A stretch of 64,000 nucleotides of DNA from positions 1 through 64,000 of the forward strand of contig MKTD01000050.1 of the NCBI GenBank assembly GCA_001898165.1. The letters run 5' to 3'. Positions 24,450 through 34,189 of this stretch are shown here, piece by piece; position 1 is the first letter of the stretch; each line of letters begins with the position of its first letter. A program made the position numbers and the translations under genes. The notes under the pieces are model-generated. The model was not told where the DNA came from. It searched no databases and saw only the letters and a list, made by a program, of their open reading frames with translations. This DNA comes from Bacteroidia bacterium 43-41 (lineage in GTDB: Bacteria; Bacteroidota; Bacteroidia; Bacteroidales; Dysgonomonadaceae).

Positions 24450-25832
24450 ATGCTTACAGTAGAAAAGATCGGCGGAACATCCATGTCGCAGTTTCAGGAT
24501 GTGCTGCAAAACATTATAAGAGGCAACCGCAAAGGCGATGAATTTTACAACCGCATATTTGTAGTTTCGGCATATAATAATGTGACTAATTGGTTGTTAG
24601 AACATAAGAAAACAGGCGAGCCCGGAATTTACAACAAGTTTTTAAACGGGGAAGATTACAGCAGTGCATTGGATTCGTTTTGCCAGCGGCTGTTGCTGAT
24701 AAACGACGGATTTGCCGATATCGGCCTGGATTTGAAAGAGGCGCGTGACTTTATCCGCTTCCGTGTAGATCAGGCAAAAACACTGCTCTACAGCCTGGGA
24801 AAAGTTCTTGCTTCGGGATACGTAAACATGACCGATATCCATTTGGCAGCAAGAGAAATACTGGCTTCCCTCGGTGAAGCTCATTCGGGATGGAATTCGG
24901 TAAACATATTGAATAATAACGGTATAAACGCACGGTTTATTGACCTTTGCGGTTTCAACGACAATGAACCGCTGACCATCGACCAGCGTATCCATCGTGA
25001 ATTTGCAGGAGTTGATTTTAGCAACATCGTTTGTGTCGCAACAGGCTACACCAAAGGAACAGAAGGCATTATGCGGGCATTCGACCGCGGATATTCAGAG
25101 GTGACTTTCAGTAAGATTGCGGTTGAGGTGAAAGCCGATGAAGCTGTTATTCATAAAGAATACCATCTTTCCAGCGCCGATCCCAAAATTGTTGGAGTGG
25201 AGAACAGTGTCCCCGTTGGACATACCAATTATATTATTGCCGACCAGATAGCGGATATCGGTATGGAGGCTATACATCCGAAAGCGGCGAAACCACTGGA
25301 GCTGGCCGGAATCAATATCCGCATAAAAAATACGTTCCAACCGGAGCATCCGGGGACATTGATTTCGCGCGATTATGTTTCTCCCGAACCACGTGTTGAG
25401 ATTGTTTCGGGTTCACGCAAAGTAATCGCTTTAGAGATCCACGACCCGATGATGGTGGGTGAAGTAGGTTACGATGCGCGTATTATGCAGTATTTCCAGA
25501 AATACAACGTCAGCTACATTTTAAAATCTACCAATGCCAACTCGATAACCATGGTGGTTTGGGATGAAGAGAAAGCAGATGAACTTATAACGAAGCTCAA
25601 AGAGGTCTTTTATCAGGTGACGGTCCGGCCGGCTGCCATTGTTTGCGCTATGGGGACGAACATTGCTATGCCGGGATTCCTTTACCGGGCTGCAAAAGCC
25701 CTATATGAACAGGGAATAAACGTGGAAAGCTTTGCCCAGTCGCTTATGCAGGTGAACATGCAGTTTGTAATTTCCCGCGAGCAATACGAAGAGGCGGTGA
25801 TTGCTTTGAACGAAGCCTTGTGCAAAAGATAA
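24450..25832 (+). CDS. Aspartate kinase
   Basis: Aspartate kinase phosphorylates aspartate in the first step toward lysine, threonine and methionine. The 460-residue protein has the amino-acid kinase N-terminal motif as VEKIGGTSMSQF (usually KFGGTS) and GFNDNEPLTIDQRIHREF in the middle. The substrate region is YSEVTFSKIAVEVKADEAVIHKEYH. Two ACT-type regulatory domains occupy about residues 315-460. It is a divergent monofunctional form, as seen in other Bacteroidota, with no homoserine dehydrogenase fusion. No other lysine or threonine gene is adjacent. Confidence 0.9.
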   Translation: MLTVEKIGGTSMSQFQDVLQNIIRGNRKGDEFYNRIFVVSAYNNVTNWLLEHKKTGEPGIYNKFLNGEDYSSALDSFCQRLLLINDGFADIGLDLKEARDFIRFRVDQAKTLLYSLGKVLASGYVNMTDIHLAAREILASLGEAHSGWNSVNILNNNGINARFIDLCGFNDNEPLTIDQRIHREFAGVDFSNIVCVATGYTKGTEGIMRAFDRGYSEVTFSKIAVEVKADEAVIHKEYHLSSADPKIVGVENSVPVGHTNYIIADQIADIGMEAIHPKAAKPLELAGINIRIKNTFQPEHPGTLISRDYVSPEPRVEIVSGSRKVIALEIHDPMMVGEVGYDARIMQYFQKYNVSYILKSTNANSITMVVWDEEKADELITKLKEVFYQVTVRPAAIVCAMGTNIAMPGFLYRAAKALYEQGINVESFAQSLMQVNMQFVISREQYEEAVIALNEALCKR

Positions 25833-25849
25833 CCTGAAACAACGAGTAT

Positions 25850-27274
25850 ATGGAAACAAACAAAGAACAACAACCTGAACCATTATTACCGGCGCCTGCC
25901 GAAAAACGGAATCTTGTCGAACGGTATTCCACGACAATTAAAGCCGTTGCTGTAGGCATACTTACGCTTATGCTGCTTATTCCGTTGGCGATGGTCCAGT
26001 CGCTGATCCGTGAACGACAGAACACCCGACAAGGGGCTGTACAGGATATTACATCGAAATGGGGCGGAGAGCAGACTGTGACGGGGCCTTGCCTGGTTAT
26101 TCCTTACGAAGAAACCACGATTGAAGACAAAAAAGAGATTGTGGTAAAAAGAAATTTACTGGTATTGCCCGAAACGTTGGATACGAAAATAACGACCCGT
26201 GTAGAAAAAAGGAGAAGAGGCATATACGACGCGTCGGTTTACAGTTCAGACCTGTCTCTTTCGGGACAATTTGACCTGTCGGTGATAAGCAGGCAAAATG
26301 TGCAGCCTTCACAAGTAAGATGGAACGATGCGGAGCTTATCATTGGGCTTTCCGACCTGAAAGGCATAAAGGAGAACGTTTCCTTACAAAGCAATGGACA
26401 GACGATAAGCTTCGAACCGGGAATTCCTGTGGAAAATCTGGAAGCAGGAAGTGGGATTGCGGCTGTGAGCGTATCGGATAAATTTGCTGTTCCCTATGGA
26501 CTTTTTACTGTGGGATTGAACGCAAAAATAGATTCCTTGATAAAACCCGGCTCCGATTCACAGGAAGCGCTTCCCTTTGCTATCTCTTTAAAAATGAACG
26601 GGTCGGAGGGAATTTATATTGTTCCTGTCGGGAAAACAACCACTGCCGACATAAAATCGGATTGGGCAACACCCAGCTTCGACGGAGAATTTCTTCCCCA
26701 AACGCGGGAAATAGACAAAACGGGTTTTTCCGCCCAATGGAAAGTACTCGATCTGAATCGCAGCTTCGGACAGGTTATACGTGCCGATAACAGTAACGCC
26801 ATCAATCAAATGGCTTCATCGCGGTTCGGGGTGCGGTTTATTCAGGCAGTTGACCAATATCAGCAAAATATGCGCAGTGTAAAGTATGCCATCCTCATTA
26901 TCCTGCTTACGTTTGTGGCGGTATTTTTCATCGAATTGCTGCAAAAGAAATCGGTGAATCCGTTTCAGTACATCCTCGTCGGGCTGGCTTTGGTACTGTT
27001 TTATACGCTGTTGCTGTCCATCTCCGAAATGATCGGGTTTAATCTTGCCTATCTTGTAGCGGCAACAATGACCACCCTCTTAATCATGGCCCACATGGGT
27101 AGTATCCTGAAAAGCCGCAAGCAGGGGCTTTTAATAGGTGCCTTATTGGCTTTCCTCTACCTGTTTATCTTTATCCTTATCCAGATGGAAAGCTATGCCC
27201 TGCTCGTCGGCAGTTTAGGATTGTTTGCCTTTCTGGCCGTGATCATGTATTATTCGAAGAAAGTGAAGTTGTAA
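25850..27274 (+). CDS. creD: Inner-membrane protein CreD
   Basis: CreD is an inner-membrane protein of the Cre regulon in proteobacteria, linked to envelope integrity; its molecular activity is unknown. The 474-residue protein has one N-terminal membrane helix (about 26-47) and a large periplasmic beta-rich domain with GPCLVIPY. It ends in a cluster of about six helices (about 343-470) containing ELLQKKSVNPFQYILVGLALVLFY, a family hallmark. CreB and CreC regulators are absent. It follows aspartate kinase by 17 bases, so it may be co-transcribed with it. Confidence 0.93.
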   Translation: METNKEQQPEPLLPAPAEKRNLVERYSTTIKAVAVGILTLMLLIPLAMVQSLIRERQNTRQGAVQDITSKWGGEQTVTGPCLVIPYEETTIEDKKEIVVKRNLLVLPETLDTKITTRVEKRRRGIYDASVYSSDLSLSGQFDLSVISRQNVQPSQVRWNDAELIIGLSDLKGIKENVSLQSNGQTISFEPGIPVENLEAGSGIAAVSVSDKFAVPYGLFTVGLNAKIDSLIKPGSDSQEALPFAISLKMNGSEGIYIVPVGKTTTADIKSDWATPSFDGEFLPQTREIDKTGFSAQWKVLDLNRSFGQVIRADNSNAINQMASSRFGVRFIQAVDQYQQNMRSVKYAILIILLTFVAVFFIELLQKKSVNPFQYILVGLALVLFYTLLLSISEMIGFNLAYLVAATMTTLLIMAHMGSILKSRKQGLLIGALLAFLYLFIFILIQMESYALLVGSLGLFAFLAVIMYYSKKVKL

Positions 27275-27282
27275 GAACTGTT

Positions 27283-28686
27283 TTACAACTCTACAGCTTC
27301 TTTTCTTGTTTCTGCCGGTTCCAGCTCAACCGTGAAATGCCGCATTATAGGCTCTTCGTACGCAATGGAATAACCTTTTGTAATGCTGTCACGCCGGTCG
27401 TACACGTTTTTCAACGCCACCGCAATCACGTCCATATGGTTGTTGGTATATGTGCGGCGGGGAATGGCCAGACGGAGAAGTTCCAGATCGGGGTAGCGGT
27501 TTTCGCGGGTAACCGGATCGCGGTCGGCCAGTAAAGCTCCGATTTCCACTGCCCTGATCCCTGCTTCCAGATAGAGTTCTATCCCTAATGTCTGGGCGAT
27601 AAACTGCTCCTTGGGAACGTGCCTGAGTACACGTCTGGCATCCACAAAAATGGCGTGTCCGCCTGCGGGACGTTGATACGGAATACCGTATTCATCGAGT
27701 TTCATGCCTAAGTATTCCACTTGCCTGATGCGCGTTTCCAGGTAATCGAATTCAGTGCCCTCGTCCAGTCCCACTGCCAGTGCATTCATATCCCGGCCGC
27801 TCATTCCGCCGTAAGTGATGAACCCTTCGTTCATGATGCAGAACTTCTGGCACGACTTCCACAACTCCTGCGATTTGAATGCCACAAAACCGCCTATATT
27901 TACAATGGCGTCTTTTTTTGACGACATCGTCATTATATCGGCATACGAAAACATCTCCCTTACAATCTCCTTGATGCTTTTATCAGCGTAACCCGCTTCG
28001 CGCGTTTTTATAAAATATGCGTTTTCGGCAAAACGGGCAGAATCCATCAGCAGTAAAACACCGTATTTTTTGCACAAGGCAGCTACCGCTTTTATATTTT
28101 CCATCGAGACGGGCTGCCCGCCTGCTGTATTGTTGGTGACGGTGAGCACAACGGCAGGGATTTGTTCCCGGGGATATTGCCACAGCACTTTCTCGAGTTT
28201 CGCTGTGTCCACGTTTCCCTTGAAGGGGATTTCGAGCTGTGTGTTCTTGGCTTCATCAATAGTACAATCTATTGCTACAGCCTGCCTGAACTCGATATGC
28301 CCTTTTGTAGTATCGAAATGTGAGTTCCCGGGCAAAACATCTCCTTTCCGGATGATGGTCGAAAACAGAACATTTTCCGCCGCACGGCCCTGATGGGCAG
28401 GAAGAAAATAATCGAATCCGAGAATCTCTTTTATGGCATTCTTCATGTTGTAATACGAGCGGGCGCCGGCGTAACTTTCATCGCCCAGCATCATGGCCGA
28501 CCATTGTCGGTCGCTCATCGCTCCGGTGCCGGAGTCGGTCAGTAAATCGATAAAAACGTAATCGCTTTTTAATGCGAAAAGGTTGTAGTTGGCTTCTTTT
28601 ATCCACTGTTCGCGTTCCTGGCGCGTACTTCTTTTTATTGTTTCTACCATTTTAATGCGGTAGGATTCAGCAAAAGGTAATTCCAT
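27283..28686 (-). CDS. tnaA: Tryptophanase
   Basis: Tryptophanase is a PLP enzyme that splits tryptophan into indole, pyruvate and ammonia. The 467-residue length is right. The PLP lysine lies in MTMSSKKDAIVNIGG. The close relative tyrosine phenol-lyase has Arg in MERG and Phe in RFFTA; here the matching positions read AVEIG and RHFTV, as in tryptophanase, so I prefer that call. The N-terminal DSGTGAMSDRQW is more TPL-like. No tnaC leader or tryptophan permease is visible next to it. Confidence 0.88.
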   Translation of the reverse strand: MELPFAESYRIKMVETIKRSTRQEREQWIKEANYNLFALKSDYVFIDLLTDSGTGAMSDRQWSAMMLGDESYAGARSYYNMKNAIKEILGFDYFLPAHQGRAAENVLFSTIIRKGDVLPGNSHFDTTKGHIEFRQAVAIDCTIDEAKNTQLEIPFKGNVDTAKLEKVLWQYPREQIPAVVLTVTNNTAGGQPVSMENIKAVAALCKKYGVLLLMDSARFAENAYFIKTREAGYADKSIKEIVREMFSYADIMTMSSKKDAIVNIGGFVAFKSQELWKSCQKFCIMNEGFITYGGMSGRDMNALAVGLDEGTEFDYLETRIRQVEYLGMKLDEYGIPYQRPAGGHAIFVDARRVLRHVPKEQFIAQTLGIELYLEAGIRAVEIGALLADRDPVTRENRYPDLELLRLAIPRRTYTNNHMDVIAVALKNVYDRRDSITKGYSIAYEEPIMRHFTVELEPAETRKEAVEL

Positions 28687-28705
28687 GATAAGTATGAGTT
28701 TTTTA

Positions 28706-28754
28706 GTTATGAATTATGAATTCTTAATTATGCATTATGAATTATTCATTCATC
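28706..28754. repeat. AT-rich simple repeat (TTATGAAT units)
   Basis: Several copies of TTATGAATTATGAAT-like units in both orientations lie upstream of the tryptophanase gene. They form weak overlapping palindromes. No gene is present, and the rest of the 28687-28865 gap shows nothing else I can name. Confidence 0.5.
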
Positions 28755-28865
28755 ATACCTGTCACGGCGTTTGATGTGGATGTATTGTAGTTTTCTGGGC
28801 ATAAAACCGGGTTGTTAGTATAATAGTATTGTACAATGACGATGCAAATATAGTGAATATTTTGT

Positions 28866-30104
28866 TTATTCAGTTTCTTCAGTTTCTTCCTCGTAGTTCT
28901 GATACAGAAAATCGTTATACGGAAATCGTTGTATATGGATTTCTTTGGCTTTTTCGTACAGGAGTGATTTTAGTTCCTCGATATTGGTCTTTTCTTTTGC
29001 CGAAATAAAGATGGCGTTCTCTTTGAGTTTGCTCATCCACGATTGTTTCAGCTCTTCGAGCGATGTGTTTTGCCGTGTTTTCGGTGTCAGGTCGTCTTTC
29101 TCTTTCTCGACATACGAAAAAGCATCTATCTTGTTGAAAACCAAAATAGTTGGTTTTTCTGTTTTATCAATCTCGTAAAGCGTTTTTTCTACCACATCTA
29201 TTTGTTCTTCAAACGCAGGGTGTGAAATATCCACCACGTGGAGAAGAATATCGGCTTCGCGCACTTCATCGAGGGTAGATTTGAACGATTCGATAAGGTT
29301 GGTGGGCAACTTCCGGATAAACCCTACCGTGTCTGTCAGCAGGAATGGCAGGTTCTCAATGGTTACTTTCCGCACGGTAGTGTCGAGCGTGGCGAACAGT
29401 TTGTTTTCGGCAAACACTTCCGATTTACTCAGTAAATTCATCAGCGTGGATTTGCCCACGTTGGTATAGCCTACCAGTGCTATGCGCACGAGCTTTCCCC
29501 TGTTCTTCCGCTGAACGGTCTTTTGTTTATCAATATCTTTCAGCTCGTTTTTAAGCCGTGCAATTCTATCGAGAATAATACGCCGGTCGGTTTCCAGCTG
29601 AGTCTCTCCGGGGCCGCGCATGATGACTCCGCCACCACCGCGCTGACGCTCCAGGTGAGTCCACATTCTCGTTAACCGGGGGAGCAGGTACTGGTATTGG
29701 GCCAGCTCTACCTGTGCTTTCGCATGCGATGTCTGCGCGCGCATGGCGAAGATGTCGAGGATAAGGCTTGTTCTGTCGAGAATCCTGAGTTTCAGTTCCT
29801 TCTCAATGTTCCGGATTTGTTTCGCAGATAGCTCGTCGTCAAAAATAACCACGCCCACCTGGTTGTCTTCGTCCAGGACATATTCCGCTATTTCCTGCAA
29901 CTTTCCCGTTCCTACAAATGTAACCGGGTTAGGCATGTCCAGTCGCTGAACGTAGCGTTTGCCGGGAACGAGCCTTGCCGTTTCGGCCAGAAAGGCCAAT
30001 TCGTCAAGAAACTCATTGACTTTCTCTTCGCTCTGTTCGGGCGTGATAAGCCCCACTAAAACAGCATTTTCGTTTTTTATCTCACTCGTTATAAAATCTT
30101 TCAT
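28866..30104 (-). CDS. hflX: GTPase HflX
   Basis: HflX is a ribosome-associated GTPase that splits stalled ribosomes after heat stress. The 412-residue protein has the N-terminal HflX domain (about 1-190, with TFVGTGKLQEIAEYV and GPGETQLETDRR) and a G domain with GYTNVGKST (about 212-220), DTVGFIRKLP and NKID. The C-terminus ends in an acidic EEETEETE. It precedes no partner gene (hfq, hflK and hflC are absent), which is usual in Bacteroidota. Confidence 0.96.
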   Translation of the reverse strand: MKDFITSEIKNENAVLVGLITPEQSEEKVNEFLDELAFLAETARLVPGKRYVQRLDMPNPVTFVGTGKLQEIAEYVLDEDNQVGVVIFDDELSAKQIRNIEKELKLRILDRTSLILDIFAMRAQTSHAKAQVELAQYQYLLPRLTRMWTHLERQRGGGGVIMRGPGETQLETDRRIILDRIARLKNELKDIDKQKTVQRKNRGKLVRIALVGYTNVGKSTLMNLLSKSEVFAENKLFATLDTTVRKVTIENLPFLLTDTVGFIRKLPTNLIESFKSTLDEVREADILLHVVDISHPAFEEQIDVVEKTLYEIDKTEKPTILVFNKIDAFSYVEKEKDDLTPKTRQNTSLEELKQSWMSKLKENAIFISAKEKTNIEELKSLLYEKAKEIHIQRFPYNDFLYQNYEEETEETE

Positions 30105-30120
30105 TCTGTAAAGTTACTAT

Positions 30121-30618
30121 TTATATCCAAAATCCGATTCCTGCCATAAAGGATGATTGCGAAAAATCTTTGATAAACTGGTATTTATATTCGATGCTGA
30201 TCCTCGTCTTGTATCCAAAGTCATACTGAATTCCCGCTCCTAAGTTGGCGCCGATACGGTGCGTCGTCCGGTCTTGCAGCCCGACGCCGCTTGCTTTTGA
30301 TGTGACGTGCCGGTTAGAATAATTCAAACCCGCAACCGGGTAAAAAGAGAATAACCACGATACGGGAACCATGTAGTGTGCATCGGCATCTATCTCCCAC
30401 ATCTTGCTTCCTTTTTTCGGTAAATAATAGGTGAAAGAAGGGGCAAACCGCAATTGATTGGTGTAATAATAATGCAGATGTGCGCCCACCCCCATACTTT
30501 TTATCTCATTGCCGTAGCCGGCATGGGCCCCCAACCCCACAGTTCCTTCGTATTGTGCGAAAGCTCTTGGTGAAAACAGGACTAACAACAGGACAGATAA
30601 GCAGGCAAGTTTTTTCAT
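30121..30618 (-). CDS. Small outer-membrane beta-barrel protein
   Basis: The 165-residue protein starts at the ATG at 30618 (MKKLACLSVLLLVLF); the ORF-track start is a TTG two codons earlier. A signal peptide ends at AFAQ. Regular amphipathic strands with aromatic girdles follow (HLHYYYTNQLRFAPSFTYYLP), and the chain ends in MAGIGFWI, a barrel-type terminus. Its size fits an 8-strand barrel. It starts 8 bases after the upstream TRIC/YicG gene ends and is probably co-transcribed with it. Function is unknown. Confidence 0.75.
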   Translation of the reverse strand: MKKLACLSVLLLVLFSPRAFAQYEGTVGLGAHAGYGNEIKSMGVGAHLHYYYTNQLRFAPSFTYYLPKKGSKMWEIDADAHYMVPVSWLFSFYPVAGLNYSNRHVTSKASGVGLQDRTTHRIGANLGAGIQYDFGYKTRISIEYKYQFIKDFSQSSFMAGIGFWI

Positions 30619-30625
30619 AACCAAA

Positions 30626-31261
30626 CTATAATTTGTTTTTTTCTCCTTTTAAGATCGGCAGATGCCAATGGAATTTTACAGCCAATATTCGGGTCACTAT
30701 CACGATGGATGCCGTAGCAACTTCGTTGACTACCATGTTTAGATCGAGAGCGTAACCAACAGTGAAAAAAATGGCTCCAATCACACACGCTAAAGCGTAA
30801 ATTTCTTTTCTGAAGATAAGCGGAATCTGTGTGATCAGAATATCGCGAAGCATTCCTCCGAAAGAACCGGTAATCGTACCCATAATAACCGCAGCCCAGG
30901 GTGCAAAGCCCATTGCCAGCGTTTTTTCGGTTCCTACAACCACAAACAGTCCCAAGCCAATACTGTCGAAAAGGAAGAAAGTGTATTGCAGCCTGACCAC
31001 TTTGTTTTTGAACAACATCACAAACAGCAGGGCCAGCAACGTTGCCCAGAGATAAACCGGATTCAGCATCCAGAAAGGGGTCACGCCAATAAATAAATCG
31101 CGGAGTGTACCACCGCCAATGGCCGTGACAAACCCGATGGCGAATGCGCCGAACAGATCGAATTTCTTCGTGGAGGCCATCCGTACCCCGCTGATGGCGA
31201 AGGCGAATGTTCCGAGAAATTCGATGATGTTTACAAACTGTATGTTTTGCAGAAAATCCAC
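30626..31261 (-). CDS. Trimeric intracellular cation channel family protein (YicG/UPF0126)
   Basis: This 211-residue membrane protein belongs to the bacterial TRIC family, whose members form trimeric potassium-type cation channels with seven helices. The two-fold repeated UPF0126 domain shows in GTFAFAISGVRMASTKKFDLFGAFA near residue 14 and GTITGSFGGMLRDILI near 115. The first repeat has the equivalent GTLRDLFIG. The start is a GTG. The alternative frame 30615..31313 on the same strand is a shadow. Confidence 0.88.
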   Translation of the reverse strand: MDFLQNIQFVNIIEFLGTFAFAISGVRMASTKKFDLFGAFAIGFVTAIGGGTLRDLFIGVTPFWMLNPVYLWATLLALLFVMLFKNKVVRLQYTFFLFDSIGLGLFVVVGTEKTLAMGFAPWAAVIMGTITGSFGGMLRDILITQIPLIFRKEIYALACVIGAIFFTVGYALDLNMVVNEVATASIVIVTRILAVKFHWHLPILKGEKNKL

Positions 31262-31270
31262 TTATTAAAA

Positions 31271-31303
31271 GAATCAAGAGCCAAGAACCAAGAGCCAAGA
31301 ACT
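31271..31303. repeat. Purine-rich simple repeat (CAAGAGCCAAGAAC units)
   Basis: Two and a half copies of AAGAGCCAAGAACC fill the short gap between mnmA and the TRIC gene. The style is the same as the low-complexity stretch after pth. Confidence 0.5.
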
Positions 31304-31305
31304 TT

Positions 31306-32370
31306 TCACACAATCATTCCGCTTCCTATGCATAAATGACTTTCCGTATCGTACACCACTCCAAATTGGCCGGCAGCGATGCCTTGAATGGGCAGATCGG
31401 AAGAGATGCGATACAAATCACCGGTTTTTGAAATTCGCCCTTTAGTAAACTCCGGGGTGTGGCGGATTTTAAACGTGATTTCTTTCTCGTCGTCAAAATC
31501 GCCCCAAATATCTTTGGTTATGAACGAGAATCCCTGAAGGTTAACCACCTTCCCGTATTGATACTTGGTGTCGTATCCTTTCGAAACGTAAACGATATTC
31601 CGGTTCACGTCTTTTTTTATCACAAACCACGGCCCTCCGCTTAAACCTAAGCCTTTTCTCTGTCCGATGGTATGAAACCAAAATCCCTGATGCCTGCCGA
31701 TGATGTTTCCCGTTTCCAGTTCAACTATCAGGCCTTCCTTTTTGCCGAGATAGCGTTCGATAAAGTTGTTGTAGTTGACTTTGCCGAGGAAGCAGATCCC
31801 CTGGCTATCTTTTCGTTGGGCCGAGGGGAGATTGTTCTCCGCAGCAATTTGTCTGACTTCCGATTTCAGCAGATTCCCGATAGGGAACATCAGTTTCGAA
31901 ACTTGTACGTAACTTACCTGCCCTAAAAAATAGGTCTGGTCCTTTACGTGATCTTTAGCCGTGGAAAGCCACGTCAGACCATCTGATTCGGTCGTTGTGG
32001 CATAATGTCCGGTAGCGATTTTATCGAAAAGGTGCCCCCATTTTTGTTCAAAGGTACCGAACTTGATGAGTTTGTTGCACATCATATCGGGGTTGGGGGT
32101 CAGGCCTCGTTTCACCGAATCGATGGTATATCGGACCACACTGTCCCAATACTCTTCGTGCAACGAAACAATTTCGAACCGACAGCCGTACTTTTTTGCG
32201 ATAAATGTTACAATTTCAATATCTTCTTCCGATGGACAATCGATATAGCCGTGTTCATCCTCCATCCCTATCTTGATATAGAAGATGGTCGGATCGTAGC
32301 CCATCTCTTTCAACTGATGGACCACAACGGAACTGTCCACACCTCCCGATACCAATGCTGCAATTTCCAT
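31306..32370 (-). CDS. mnmA: tRNA-specific 2-thiouridylase MnmA
   Basis: MnmA puts the 2-thio group on wobble uridine 34 of tRNA-Lys, tRNA-Glu and tRNA-Gln, using sulfur from a persulfide relay. The 354-residue protein has the PP-loop SGGVDSS at residues 8-14, the first catalytic Cys in [13 protein letters not shown] near 100 and the second in SQGICFLG near 193. The C-terminal domains are complete. A TAACTTTG promoter box lies at 32391-32398 on the minus strand. Confidence 0.95.
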   Translation of the reverse strand: MEIAALVSGGVDSSVVVHQLKEMGYDPTIFYIKIGMEDEHGYIDCPSEEDIEIVTFIAKKYGCRFEIVSLHEEYWDSVVRYTIDSVKRGLTPNPDMMCNKLIKFGTFEQKWGHLFDKIATGHYATTTESDGLTWLSTAKDHVKDQTYFLGQVSYVQVSKLMFPIGNLLKSEVRQIAAENNLPSAQRKDSQGICFLGKVNYNNFIERYLGKKEGLIVELETGNIIGRHQGFWFHTIGQRKGLGLSGGPWFVIKKDVNRNIVYVSKGYDTKYQYGKVVNLQGFSFITKDIWGDFDDEKEITFKIRHTPEFTKGRISKTGDLYRISSDLPIQGIAAGQFGVVYDTESHLCIGSGMIV

Positions 32371-32469
32371 TATCTTACTCTTTTCGGATGCAAAGTTACG
32401 AAATAGATGGTAGTTGAGCGTTAAGTTTCGGCTAAAAGTTATAATTTTGGAACTTCAAAAAAGAACGAT

Positions 32470-34008
32470 ATGCCAGTTGCACCCCAATCTCACCCAAAAG
32501 GGTTGTACTTTATTTTCGTTACCGGAATGTCGGAACGATTCAGTTACTACGGAATGCGTGCTATTTTCACGCTGTACCTCATCAATGCGCTAATGCTCGA
32601 TAAGGAGTTTGCCTCTGCCATTTACGGGAACTATACCGGTTTGGTCTATCTCACTCCGCTTATTGGCGGATATGTTGCCGACAGATACATCGGAATGCGC
32701 CGCTCCATTTTTTGGGGAGCACTTTTGATGGTGCTGGGGCAGTTCCTGATGTTTTTCAGCGCCCTCAATTTCGAAAACGTTGAGTTGGCCAAGTGGTTGA
32801 TGTATGGTGGATTGGGGAGCCTGATTTTCGGGAATGGATTTTTTAAACCCAACCTGTCGTCAATTGTCGGCAGGCTTTATGAACCCGGCGATAAAAGGCT
32901 CGATTCTGCTTACACGATTTTCTATATGGGGGTGAATTTTGGCGCATTTATGGCGCCTTTGCTGTGCGGGTATCTGGGTGACACCGGAAATCCGGCCGAT
33001 TTTAAGTGGGGCTTTCTGGCTGCTGCAATAACCATGGTGCTGAGCCTGGTGTTCTACGCAGCTAAGAATGACCGGTATCTGGTTGCTCCAAACGGAGAAG
33101 CTATCGGAATCATTCCTGCCCAAAAGGCGGAGAGCAGGAACGCGGAAGGCACGGGTGACAAGCCTAAGCAAAAACTGAATGTGTGGCAGCTGGCTTTATG
33201 GATTGCCGGCGGTGTTGTTCTGTTTTTTCTTTTCTTGAAAGGGTTTGGTGGAGACGTTATCGGCGCTGTTATCTATTCGGCGTGCATCGTTGTTCCCGGC
33301 TTTGTAATTTCTGATCCGTCACTTACAAAAATAGAACGGCACCGGATTTTGGTTATTTATATCATCGCATTTTTCGTTATTTTCTTTTGGGCGGCTTTTG
33401 AACAGGCGGGCATTTCTTTAACCTATTTTGCGGAAGAACAAACCAACCGGAATGTTCTTGGATGGACAATGCCTGCCAGTTGGTTTCAATCGTTCAACGC
33501 GGTTTTTGTGGTGCTGCTGGCGCCTCTGTTTTCCACGCTCTGGATTAAGTTAGGGCAAAAAAACAGGGATCCTGCTTCTCCCACCAAGCAAGCGATCGGA
33601 TTATTTTTGCTCTCGCTGGGATATTTGCTTATCGCTATCGGTGTGAAGAATGTGGCTCCGGGTGTGAAAGTGAGTATGCTTTGGCTCACCGGATTGTATT
33701 TTATCCACACTATGGGCGAGTTAACACTCTCTCCAATCGGGTTGTCGATGGTCAATAAATTATCCCCCGTACGTTTTGCCTCGTTGCTGATGGGCGTTTG
33801 GTATTTATCTATGGCGACAGCCAACAAGTTTGCCGGCACGTTAAGCTCCCTCTACCCCGAAGCGGGAAAGACAAAAATGTTTCTCGGTTTTGAGATTTCC
33901 ACGCTATTCGACTTTTTTATGATTTTTGTAGTTATGTCTGTCTTTGCCTCGGTAGTTCTATTTGTTTTATCCAAAACGTTACAAAAGCTGATGCACGGAA
34001 TCCGGTAA
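32470..34008 (+). CDS. POT-family proton-coupled di/tripeptide transporter
   Basis: This 512-residue protein with about 14 membrane helices belongs to the POT/PTR2 family, which imports di- and tripeptides with protons. The first-helix signature reads GMSERFSYYGMR, so the first glutamate of the usual ExxERFxYY motif is a glycine. The PTR2 signature region FYMGVNFGAFMAPLLCGYLGD lies near residues 155-175. The insertion helices typical of bacterial POTs occur near 235-275. A TAATTTTG box at 32442-32449 is a likely promoter. Peptide uptake fits a proteolytic lifestyle. Confidence 0.92.
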   Translation: MPVAPQSHPKGLYFIFVTGMSERFSYYGMRAIFTLYLINALMLDKEFASAIYGNYTGLVYLTPLIGGYVADRYIGMRRSIFWGALLMVLGQFLMFFSALNFENVELAKWLMYGGLGSLIFGNGFFKPNLSSIVGRLYEPGDKRLDSAYTIFYMGVNFGAFMAPLLCGYLGDTGNPADFKWGFLAAAITMVLSLVFYAAKNDRYLVAPNGEAIGIIPAQKAESRNAEGTGDKPKQKLNVWQLALWIAGGVVLFFLFLKGFGGDVIGAVIYSACIVVPGFVISDPSLTKIERHRILVIYIIAFFVIFFWAAFEQAGISLTYFAEEQTNRNVLGWTMPASWFQSFNAVFVVLLAPLFSTLWIKLGQKNRDPASPTKQAIGLFLLSLGYLLIAIGVKNVAPGVKVSMLWLTGLYFIHTMGELTLSPIGLSMVNKLSPVRFASLLMGVWYLSMATANKFAGTLSSLYPEAGKTKMFLGFEISTLFDFFMIFVVMSVFASVVLFVLSKTLQKLMHGIR

Positions 34009-34029
34009 GGTATTTTCAAAATTATATCA

Positions 34030-34126
34030 GAAACTGTTTAAATTTGTTTCGTTATTCAAAAAGAATTATTTTTCAGAAGGCGAAGATCTTTTATTTACGC
34101 CTTTCGTAAGAAATTTAAACAGTTTC
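34030..34126. repeat. Dispersed palindromic repeat, copy with perfect 16-base arms
   Basis: GAAACTGTTTAAATTT at 34030-34045 and its exact reverse complement at 34111-34126 flank an inner pair, AAGGCG and CGCCTT. It starts about 20 bases after the POT transporter stop and could act as its terminator structure. Confidence 0.75.
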
Positions 34127-34189
34127 TCAATATTTCAAAAGTTTTTTTCTAACTTTACAAACTGATATTTTGCGGTAATTGTAAAAAGC

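Noticed and set aside
27283-28686. Tyrosine phenol-lyase instead of tryptophanase
   Set aside because: The N-terminus is TPL-like, but the diagnostic Arg (MERG) and Phe (RFFTA) positions read as in tryptophanase (VEIG, RHFTV).
30615-31313. 232-residue minus-strand ORF overlapping the TRIC gene
   Set aside because: The composition is Arg/His/Cys-rich nonsense, while the other frame encodes a clear membrane channel.
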